Positions 5,979 through 12,871 of a stretch of 27,163 bases of DNA are shown here, in pieces; within the stretch, counting starts at the first letter, position 1, and each line of letters starts with the position of its first letter. The notes beneath the pieces were generated by a model, which was not told where the DNA came from, did no database searches, and saw only the letters and a program-made list of their open reading frames with translations. This DNA is from JANSWY01 sp038525605. GTDB taxonomy: Bacteria; Bacteroidota; Bacteroidia; Cytophagales; Cyclobacteriaceae. Location of the stretch: NCBI GenBank assembly GCA_038525605.1, contig JBCBHL010000051.1, positions 1-27,163 of the forward strand, read 5' to 3'. The position numbers and the translations under genes are program-made.

Positions 5979-7241
5979 ATGGCCATTAAAACTTATATCG
6001 TCAAAGTTGCCAGCAGATGCAACTTAAATTGTTCCTACTGTTATATGTATAACATGGGAGATACTACCTACTTGCAACAGCCAAAGTTTATGGATATGGG
6101 TATTGTCCGCGCTTTCGCTGAAAGATTAAAAGAATATTACAAAGATCGTGAGCAAAACTCCATTTACATCGCATTTCACGGAGGTGAGCCGCTCATGGCT
6201 TCTCCCGAATTCTATCAGGAAGCAGTAAAAATTATCAGAGACACTCTAAATGGAGTCGAGGTATATTTTACCATGCAAACGAATGGTACATTGTTAACCG
6301 AAGAATGGGCGAAATTACTCAATGAATTGGATATTCAGGTTGGAATCAGTATCGATGGGCCCGAAGCATTTCATGACAAGTTTCGTGTATATCACAATGG
6401 CAAACCTTCTTTTACGGAAGTGGTAGAGGCTTTTAAAATAAGAAACAAGCATGGTGTTGGCGGTTTGATTACTGTGGTCAATCCTGAAATTGATGTGGTA
6501 GAATTGTATAATTTGTTTGCTGAGTTACTACCCAAAAAGCTCAATTTACTTTTGCCCGATTCCAACTACATGAACACAGATTTCTATCTTAATAAAACTG
6601 AAGGGGAAACTCGATATGGGGACTGGTTGGTTGATCTCTACGAATTATGGAAAAACGATGATCCGGAGACAAGACCGGAGATCACATTTTTCTCAAACAT
6701 CATCCGAAACCTGTTAGGTAATGAAGTAGCAGACGAGCGATTTGGCAGCATGAAATGTGAAGTAGCCTGCCTCGAAACCAATGGTGCCTTAGAAGTAGTA
6801 GACCCGTTAAGGTCCTGCGGTCATGGGTTTACAAGAAATCGCTTGAATATCAAGAAAAACAATATAGAAGACTTAGAAAAAGAGGCCTTGTATCAGGTGT
6901 ATTCTGATGGTCATCAATTGTTGAATAACAAATGTCAAAACTGCCCTGTAAAAGAACTCTGCGGCGGAGGATATTTGGTACATCGATACTCGAAGGAACG
7001 TGGTTTCGACAACCCTTCTATTTATTGCTATGACATGATCAGAATCATTACCCATATTCAAAATGATTTTGTAAAAAGTCTGGGCAATCACCTAAGAGAA
7101 GGATTAGGTGTCTCTCCCATTACCTATGAAGAAGTAACTGACTATTTGAAAAACAGTCCTGATACTTCACCCGAACCTGAAACTGAGGCCAGTAAAATTT
7201 TACAACAATTTGCAACGCGAAAAAAGGAAGTAATATGCTAA
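5979..7241 (+). CDS. Cyclophane-forming radical SAM/SPASM peptide maturase (YhhB/FxsB-like)
   Basis: This enzyme would crosslink the 65-residue precursor. The 420 residues from ATG 5979 start MAIKTYIVKVASRCNLNCSY. The radical SAM cluster motif Cx3Cx2C is Cys14, Cys18 and Cys21, followed by the YMYNMGD stretch typical of this group. GGEP is at 68-71. The C-terminal SPASM region has Cys260, Cys264, Cys280, Cys319, Cys322, Cys328 and Cys350, with the hallmark LCGGGYLVHRYS. An in-frame TTG at 5946 would add 11 residues, but it lies inside the stem above and has no support. The end overlaps the next gene by 7 nt. From memory this order (precursor, maturase, 2OG oxygenase) matches the systems NCBI calls YhhA/YhhB/YhhC. 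The names are unrelated to the E. coli loci. Confidence 0.9.
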   Translation: MAIKTYIVKVASRCNLNCSYCYMYNMGDTTYLQQPKFMDMGIVRAFAERLKEYYKDREQNSIYIAFHGGEPLMASPEFYQEAVKIIRDTLNGVEVYFTMQTNGTLLTEEWAKLLNELDIQVGISIDGPEAFHDKFRVYHNGKPSFTEVVEAFKIRNKHGVGGLITVVNPEIDVVELYNLFAELLPKKLNLLLPDSNYMNTDFYLNKTEGETRYGDWLVDLYELWKNDDPETRPEITFFSNIIRNLLGNEVADERFGSMKCEVACLETNGALEVVDPLRSCGHGFTRNRLNIKKNNIEDLEKEALYQVYSDGHQLLNNKCQNCPVKELCGGGYLVHRYSKERGFDNPSIYCYDMIRIITHIQNDFVKSLGNHLREGLGVSPITYEEVTDYLKNSPDTSPEPETEASKILQQFATRKKEVIC

Positions 7242-8089
7242 TCAACGATATCAACTTTACCTCTACATTTCATGACACCTCTGAATTTAAAAGGAGGTTT
7301 CAGATTAACACGGGGATTTCAGCGGTAGATGGAACTGAAAGCGGGGATATCCCCTACGCGAATAATTGTTTCAAACCAAAAGAAGGCTGGCGGGAATTGA
7401 GTGCTTCCGAGGCAGATGTTCTTTTCTCATCCAACAAAAAACCTCATTATAACAGAACTGTCAGCATTCATCAATTGCCGGAATCTTTGAAGAGTCAATT
7501 CAAATCATTGAAGCTGACGGAATGTACTAAAAGATCAGATCTGTTACAAGCATTTTCAGGGAACCCGGAAAAAGTGCAGAATCTCGAAAGTGAACTGTAT
7601 CCGTATCTGAAGAGATTTACCACCAAATCATTTGAATATAATTATCTAAGCACAACGCCTCCGCAAAGAGAAACATCGAGTGCCTTTTTCAATGCCAATA
7701 ATGACTTAAGGCTCATCGGTTTGCATTTTGATAGAAGTGAGACTTTTGACCTGGCAGATCCTATTATGCCCAATAAGAACAGGATCGGTATCAATTTGAG
7801 TAGAGAAGAAAGAAAAGTGTATTTCATCAATTTGTCTGTGGCGGAAATCAGACGAACTTTGATTGAAGAGCATCAGGTGGAGCCATCGGCTATTGATATG
7901 GTTAACCTAATGAATGTCTACTACAAACATTTAAGGCACTATCCGGTCGTTTCTGTTGTAGTAAAACCATATGAAATGTACATCGCCCCGACTGATAATT
8001 TAATTCACGACAGCACCACGCTTGGCAGAAACAGTATTGATGTTATGCTTTCATATTTAGGATATTTTAATCATATTGAGACAAACTAA
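7235..8089 (+). CDS. Probable 2-oxoglutarate/Fe(II)-dependent oxygenase of the RiPP locus (YhhC-like)
   Basis: This 284-residue soluble protein is translationally coupled to the maturase by a 7-nt overlap. A likely iron-binding HxD is His164-Phe-Asp166 in RLIGLHFDRSE. The distal His is probably His258 in PTDNLIHDSTTLGRNS near the C-terminus, with Arg265 as a candidate 2-oxoglutarate anchor. The strand NRIGINLSREERKVYFINL (182-200) suits the double-stranded beta-helix core. Family knowledge of triceptide loci includes Fe(II)/2OG hydroxylases that place a beta-hydroxyl on residues inside the cyclophane, so this would tailor the maturase product. The fold call comes from motif spacing and operon position rather than strong sequence likeness. 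Confidence 0.78.
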   Translation: MLINDINFTSTFHDTSEFKRRFQINTGISAVDGTESGDIPYANNCFKPKEGWRELSASEADVLFSSNKKPHYNRTVSIHQLPESLKSQFKSLKLTECTKRSDLLQAFSGNPEKVQNLESELYPYLKRFTTKSFEYNYLSTTPPQRETSSAFFNANNDLRLIGLHFDRSETFDLADPIMPNKNRIGINLSREERKVYFINLSVAEIRRTLIEEHQVEPSAIDMVNLMNVYYKHLRHYPVVSVVVKPYEMYIAPTDNLIHDSTTLGRNSIDVMLSYLGYFNHIETN

Positions 8090-8101
8090 TTAGTGAGCTG
8101 C

Positions 8102-9112
8102 ATGCATAAAGCTTTGATTTCTGTGCTTTTTTACCTGTTGAGTTGTTCTTTGCTATTGGCTCAAAACACACTGGCTGAGAAGGGGATTCGTGAATTCTCA
8201 CTTTACAAGCCAGGGCAGGAAGGAGATACGATCAAATACTGGATAAAATCTTATAAAGGCGAAGAAAACATTCGAAAACCTCTGATGTTTTTTTGCCAGG
8301 GGAGTCTTGCCAGACCAATGGGACTGATCAGAGATGACAAACTCAGCGCCATTGTTTTTCCCTTCCTTTTCGAAGATGAATTTCTAAAGAATGTCCATTT
8401 GGTGGTGGCTGCTAAACCGGGTGTCCCTACCGTTGCGTCAATAGAATCACTTGATCGAAGATATAATTATTTGGAAAACGGAAAGATCCCGAAAAAATTC
8501 ATTCAAAATGACTTTTTGGAATTTTATGTTGAGAGGGACGTTTATCTGATCAAACACCTGATGAAGCAAGATTGGGTGGATGAAAGTAAGTTGGTTTTGG
8601 CCGGACATTCACAAGGTAGTCATATTGCTTTAAGCATCGGTGAAAAAATTCCTCAGACTTCTCATTTGATCTATTCCGGCGGCAGTCCTTTTGGAAGAGT
8701 TATGAGAACCATTCAGCAATACAGAAACGCAGAAAAGGACAGCAGTCTCACCAGTAGCGTATTTGACCATTGGCAAAAAGTGGTTTCCGAACCTGATCGA
8801 ATAGACCCGGAACAACAAGGTGATAGCTATAAAAGTGAATACTCTTTCAATCAAACACAATTTGAAAAGCTGCTAGCCCAACCTTACGAAATTCTCGTGA
8901 CCTATGGCACAAAAGATGAGTCAGCGATCTTTAATGACCTCCTCAGAATAGAAGCTATCAAACGCCGAAAACGCAACATTAGCTTCATTCCGGTTGTAGG
9001 TACTGAACATAATTTCTTTCCTGTGGCGGAGGACGGAAGCGTCAACAGAAACGTATTTAACTGGGACAAGGTGGCCAAGCAGTGGTTTGACTGGTGCTGT
9101 TCTGATGACTAA
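8102..9112 (+). CDS. Secreted alpha/beta hydrolase, possible serine peptidase or esterase
   Basis: The protein has 336 residues from ATG 8102. An in-frame GTG at 8093 is also possible, but the ATG gives a better signal peptide: MHKALISVLFYLLSCSLLLAQ, ending in the Ala-Gln site usual in this phylum. The mature part contains the nucleophile elbow LAGHSQGS (Ser170), a likely acid in TYGTKDES and a catalytic His in GTEHNFF near the C-terminus, in the right order for an alpha/beta hydrolase. LLSC could be read as a lipobox, but the hydrophobic stretch runs on past the Cys. It starts 12 nt after the oxygenase gene and is probably in the RiPP operon. It might cut the leader or an exported peptide, though this is unproven. 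No ABC exporter is present. Confidence 0.78.
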   Translation: MHKALISVLFYLLSCSLLLAQNTLAEKGIREFSLYKPGQEGDTIKYWIKSYKGEENIRKPLMFFCQGSLARPMGLIRDDKLSAIVFPFLFEDEFLKNVHLVVAAKPGVPTVASIESLDRRYNYLENGKIPKKFIQNDFLEFYVERDVYLIKHLMKQDWVDESKLVLAGHSQGSHIALSIGEKIPQTSHLIYSGGSPFGRVMRTIQQYRNAEKDSSLTSSVFDHWQKVVSEPDRIDPEQQGDSYKSEYSFNQTQFEKLLAQPYEILVTYGTKDESAIFNDLLRIEAIKRRKRNISFIPVVGTEHNFFPVAEDGSVNRNVFNWDKVAKQWFDWCCSDD

Positions 9113-9176
9113 AATAGCAGAACTACATCGCTGAAATTAGAATTTGATAAGAGCATCTATTAACTTGATGGAATAA

Positions 9177-9337
9177 ATAGACATTATCACGGTAAGTATT
9201 GTATTGATAAATTTTCGATGTTGTAATTGTCAAACTTTGAAATCTAAGAAATTATGAATTCATAATTATGAATTGAATTTCAAAAATTCAACTAATACTT
9301 CAATTGAAAATAAGCATAATAAATCTGTCGCGATAAC
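9177..9337 (+). repeat. Interspersed repeat, copy 3 (direct)
   Basis: This copy starts ATAGACATTATCACGG and ends CTGTCGCGATAAC. It is about 92-93% identical to copy 1 by eye and in the same orientation. It contains the perfect palindrome AATTATGAATTCATAATT. Its right end continues CCTTTATT, which matches the end of copy 2 but not copy 1. It lies in the 247-bp gap between the hydrolase gene and the Gfo/Idh/MocA gene, ending 22 bp before that start. A reading frame open into the repeat from 9273 is an artefact of the element being short of stops. Confidence 0.8.
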
Positions 9338-9359
9338 CTTTATTCAATGTATTGATTTT

Positions 9360-10472
9360 ATGAGCAATCAACTAAACCGCAGGTCTTTTAACAAGCAAAT
9401 CATTAAAGGTATTGGTGGACTTACTGTTGCCAGCAGCTTGCCTATGGCCTGTGCAATGGCAAAAAATGAAGACCGGAAGCTAGGGGTGGCACTTGTAGGC
9501 CTGGGATATTACAGTCAGGGTTTACTGGCTCCTGCTTTACAGGAAACCAAATATTGTAAGTTAACGGCTATCGTCACAGGCACGAAAGCAAAAGAACAGG
9601 TTTGGTCAAAACAATATGGCATTCCCAAAAGGAACATCTACAACTATGAAAACTTCGATGATATCGCTGATAATAAGGAAGTAGATATCGTATATGTCGT
9701 GCTACCTAATTCTATGCATGCTGACTTCTCTATTCGAGCAGCTAAAGCAGGAAAGCACGTCATCTGCGAAAAACCCATGGCTTTGAACGTTGAAGAATGT
9801 AATGCAATTATCAATGCTTGTAAGCAGGCCAATGTAAAACTGAGTGTTGGTTACAGATTGCAATCAGAGCCTTACACGCAGGAAGTTAAAAGGTTGATCA
9901 GAGAAGAAACCTTCGGTAAGCCGAGATATGTTTCGGCGGAAGCTGCCTATGTTTCCGGAAACAACTGGGATCAGTGGCGTTTCAATAAGAAATTATCCGG
10001 CGGAGGTGCTTTGATGAATATGGGAGTTTATGCCATTCAGGGCGCGATTTATGGCGTTGGAGAAAGCCCAATAGCAGTTACTGCGCAGGAATTTAGCACT
10101 ATGCCACAGAAGTATAAAGATACCGATGAAACCATCACCGCTCAACTGGAATTTCCAGGTGGCACAGTAGCCAATATTTTCACATCGCATCATGCCAAAG
10201 GAGACCGACTGTATGTTTCTGCAGAAAAGGGGTGGTTTGAATTGGATAAAGCTTTTAGCTATGGTCCCTTACACGGCAGAACTTCTGAAGGTAAAGAAAT
10301 TGTATTTCCGCATACGAGTCAACAGGCGTTGCAAATGGACGATTTTGCCAGTCATATATTGAATGGGACCGAAAATAAAGCGCCGGGAGAAATGGGTCTC
10401 AGAGATATGAAAATAGTGGAAGCGATTTACCAGTCAATTGCCAAAAAGAAAAGAGTTGCTATCGACCTGTAA
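9360..10472 (+). CDS. Tat-exported Gfo/Idh/MocA family oxidoreductase
   Basis: This is an NAD(P)-dependent sugar or cyclitol oxidoreductase of 370 residues. ATG 9360 gives MSNQLNRRSFNKQIIKGIGG, a twin-arginine signal with Arg7-Arg8 and a hydrophobic stretch up to the ACA site, so the folded enzyme is probably exported with its cofactor. The Rossmann start is GVALVGLGYYSQG, and the family motif is CEKPMALNVEEC with the catalytic Lys. GGGALMNMGVYAIQG is the substrate-side loop with the conserved Gly-rich segment. Its order and size resemble glucose-fructose oxidoreductase relatives. The open frame reaches back to 9273, but those codons lie in repeat copy 3 and would bury the Tat signal. The substrate cannot be set from sequence. 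Confidence 0.92.
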   Translation: MSNQLNRRSFNKQIIKGIGGLTVASSLPMACAMAKNEDRKLGVALVGLGYYSQGLLAPALQETKYCKLTAIVTGTKAKEQVWSKQYGIPKRNIYNYENFDDIADNKEVDIVYVVLPNSMHADFSIRAAKAGKHVICEKPMALNVEECNAIINACKQANVKLSVGYRLQSEPYTQEVKRLIREETFGKPRYVSAEAAYVSGNNWDQWRFNKKLSGGGALMNMGVYAIQGAIYGVGESPIAVTAQEFSTMPQKYKDTDETITAQLEFPGGTVANIFTSHHAKGDRLYVSAEKGWFELDKAFSYGPLHGRTSEGKEIVFPHTSQQALQMDDFASHILNGTENKAPGEMGLRDMKIVEAIYQSIAKKKRVAIDL

Positions 10473-10565
10473 AAGCAGCGGGAAATTCAGCAATTGGCTT
10501 TCAAAGTTAAAGTAGATAACGCTATCCGATTGATGGTTTCCAGCAATGCGTGAAATGATGATACA

Positions 10566-11663
10566 ATGAAAATACAGCAGTCTCTCAGAAATCACTCTGT
10601 TCAGCCTGAAAGCAATGAAGAATTGATCAGTCTCAGACAGGGTAAGTGGCAATATTACCAGCCTGATCAGATGGAAGAAATGTCGATTGATGGGAAATCA
10701 TTTCAGGTGAGATCAGGTCTTACATTCACGCCGTTTGCAAATCCTACAAGGTGCAATGCTCACTGCAGGTTTTGTTCTGAAGAATTGCAAAGATCAGATC
10801 AGCTGCACTTGACAGCCAAAAGAATTATCAAAGAGCACGACCTCTATTTCAAAGCACTTGATCAGGTTCTGAACGATCTTTCGGCAATCAAGCAAATTGG
10901 TTTAAGCCTGTCGGGCCTTGAGGCGACTAGTGACCCTATATGGTTGAAAAAATTACTCTCCCTGATCAGGGGAAACTATCCTACCTTATTTGATGAAAAA
11001 GTCCTTTATACCAATGCTAGTGGTTTATATACAGATCCCGAATTGATCAATGAACTGGCTGATACGAGATTTGACAGATTGGAAATTTCGAGATGTCACT
11101 TTGACGATGAGATCAATCAGCAAATCATGTATTTCAATAGAAATGAGCCAATTTATCTAAACGCCAATTACGAACCGCTTATCAGAAAAGTCAACGATGT
11201 ACTCACCGTTAAAAACTCTTGTATTCTCACTAAAATAGGAATCAACTCAATAGAGCTGATCGAGGAATACCTGGATTGGATTATTGATCTAGGCGTGAAG
11301 GAAGTTGTGTTCAGAGAGTTAAGCAAAATTGGAGAAAATTATATCAATAACTCCACCAAAAAGTGGGTAATAGCAAATACAGTTGCCTTAGACCCTATTC
11401 TCATTGCTGTAATGCCCACTTGCGATGTAATCAGAGAAGGCTGGAAATACCTGGCTAGTAAAACCGGGTATTACTATTACAATGAGCGTTTTACTTACAA
11501 AGGCGTAGTTACCGTTACATTAGAAACTTCCAGCTACAGTGAATTGATTGCCAGAAATCAACATGAGGCCATTCAAAAACTCATATTTCACTCCAACGGC
11601 AATTTATGTGGTGATTGGGATCCGGATAGCCATATTTTAGGTAATTATTTTGATGATGAGTAA
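10566..11663 (+). CDS. Radical SAM protein of unknown substrate
   Basis: This 365-residue cytoplasmic enzyme has the 4Fe-4S motif TRCNAHCRFCSEEL (Cys63, Cys67, Cys70) after a roughly 60-residue N-terminal extension. A GLE stretch in LSLSGLEATSDP (about residue 115-125) stands for the usual GGE. KIGINSIELIEEYLDWI and KEVVFRELSKIGENYI look like later strands of the TIM-like barrel. It has no SPASM-like Cys cluster: only scattered Cys residues follow, one near the C-terminus in NLCGDWDPDS. It overlaps the next gene, a nucleotidyltransferase-like protein, by 11 nt, so the two are translationally coupled and likely act together. It is clearly different from the RiPP maturase at 5979. I do not recognise a named family. 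Confidence 0.85.
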   Translation: MKIQQSLRNHSVQPESNEELISLRQGKWQYYQPDQMEEMSIDGKSFQVRSGLTFTPFANPTRCNAHCRFCSEELQRSDQLHLTAKRIIKEHDLYFKALDQVLNDLSAIKQIGLSLSGLEATSDPIWLKKLLSLIRGNYPTLFDEKVLYTNASGLYTDPELINELADTRFDRLEISRCHFDDEINQQIMYFNRNEPIYLNANYEPLIRKVNDVLTVKNSCILTKIGINSIELIEEYLDWIIDLGVKEVVFRELSKIGENYINNSTKKWVIANTVALDPILIAVMPTCDVIREGWKYLASKTGYYYYNERFTYKGVVTVTLETSSYSELIARNQHEAIQKLIFHSNGNLCGDWDPDSHILGNYFDDE

Positions 11664-12114
11664 GTACCATGAGGCATTAAATACCCTGGTTGATCTGCAA
11701 GTGGATTTTTTAATTACAGGCACCTGGGCTCTCAAAGAAGTATATCCGGATAAATTAAAAAATTACAAGGTCACAGACTGTGACATCATTGTTCCAAACG
11801 AAATGTCAACCATCAGAAAAGCGATTGGACTACTAAAATCCATTGGGTGGAAAACATCAGTTTGGGAAGTAGTCATCGACGAAAATGTTGCTGCTGATTT
11901 TTTAACAGGAAAGTACTACATTCGGTGTAAACATCAAGAGTTTGTATTGGATATCACCTATGAAAATGATTACTATACCTGGGAAGAGTTAAATGAAGGA
12001 AAAACTGATCTGGCTAACTATCAGATGGTAGCACTGAATAAAATCCTACGTCTAAAAAAGATCAAAAACAGGTCACAGGATCATGAAATTATCGCACTAT
12101 TCGATAGACCGTAA
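11653..12114 (+). CDS. Nucleotidyltransferase-like protein coupled to the radical SAM gene
   Basis: The protein has 153 residues from ATG 11653, and a second ATG follows at once. LITGTWALKEVYP (about residues 20-32) resembles the GG/GS strand-loop of the MNT/AbiEii-type nucleotidyltransferase fold. VTDCDIIVPN (about 40-49) gives the DxD metal pair, and EFVLDITYEND supplies a third Asp. The usual second Gly of the GG/GS motif is replaced by Thr (GT). The tail, KNRSQDHEIIALFD, is like the closing helix of such proteins. It may add a nucleotide to a small molecule, peptide or RNA, or be a regulatory relative. Its overlap with the radical SAM gene is the best clue to its role. I do not know a described system made of this pair. 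Confidence 0.68.
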   Translation: MMSKYHEALNTLVDLQVDFLITGTWALKEVYPDKLKNYKVTDCDIIVPNEMSTIRKAIGLLKSIGWKTSVWEVVIDENVAADFLTGKYYIRCKHQEFVLDITYENDYYTWEELNEGKTDLANYQMVALNKILRLKKIKNRSQDHEIIALFDRP

Positions 12115-12871
12115 GTGATCCGTGCTTTAGATTTAAATCCTTATTCAGAACATCAAATTGTATCGATCCGGGAGTTGATTTTTTTCTCCAAATACTGATT
12201 AAATAGACTGTTCATTTTTATTCTTACTAGCCCTAATGCCAGGCAGGCACTTACTTTTTGTTCGCTCGGCGATCCGATTGACACAAAAACTAACAAGGCC
12301 GCTTGGCGGGAAAAAAGTCAAGCTGCTCCCAGCGTGGCTGACCAAGCCGGGGCTGTGAGGAAAATCACTAAAAATCCACGGGGCTGCCCGCGCAGCAATT
12401 ACACTGAAAACTTAGGAAATCGCACCCGGTCCTTTCGTCATACACCTTAAGTTTTTTAACCGTTTCATTGAAAGATTTTCTTAACGCATTTTCCTCAAGG
12501 CCCTTAATAAAGTTAGTTTTTACTCTAATTTAAAGTTTTGAAGATCAGGCCCGACCCTTAAAACCTGCTTATGCTAAATGTTTAAAATGAATTTGATAAT
12601 GAATTAATTTTACATGGGATACCTAAAATAGTAATGAAGGCCATTCCATACGGCATCTTATAACGCTTAAAAGACAGAACAGCCATTTGCATAATCAACC
12701 TGTGAATTAGCATTAAATTCACTAATTTCACTTAGAGAAGAGTAAACAACATTTCGGAAGAAATCACTGAAATTCTTTGAGCACGGTATCTGCTGGAGAT
12801 TCTGAATCATTGAAGAATCAAAAGAAGTTATTGCAAAATCTATTTTGAAAATGTCTTTTAATACTAACCTG
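12115..12871. other. Gene-free stretch of 757 bp with one structured GC-rich island
   Basis: No credible gene is seen. The first part contains a GC-rich island (about 12240-12440, listed separately). The rest (about 12450-12870) is AT-rich and I see no clear hairpin, RNA gene or protein there. A 78-codon minus-strand frame (12667-12903) runs into the start of the next gene, has no family likeness and is taken as chance. The promoter of the large propeller gene must lie near 12700-12870, but no confident -33/-7 pair stands out. Confidence 0.6.
12240..12440. repeat. Structured GC-rich intergenic island A
   Basis: This stretch is much richer in G+C than its surroundings. TTACTTTTTGT (12251-12261) and ACAAAAACTAA (12283-12293) form a near-perfect inverted repeat around a GC-rich 21-nt loop. 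CCGCTTGGCGG and GCTGCCCGCGCAGC are further small stems. The layout (a T-rich arm, a GC loop, an A-rich arm, then GC-rich sequence with a GGGGCTGCC near the end) recurs in the island at 19482-19690. Such sequences are often dispersed in Bacteroidota genomes. No protein or known RNA family is recognised. Confidence 0.45.

Noticed and set aside
9273..9359. Extended N-terminus of the Gfo/Idh/MocA gene starting at 9273
   Set aside because: These codons lie mostly in repeat copy 3 and would place 29 residues before a clear twin-arginine signal that starts at ATG 9360.
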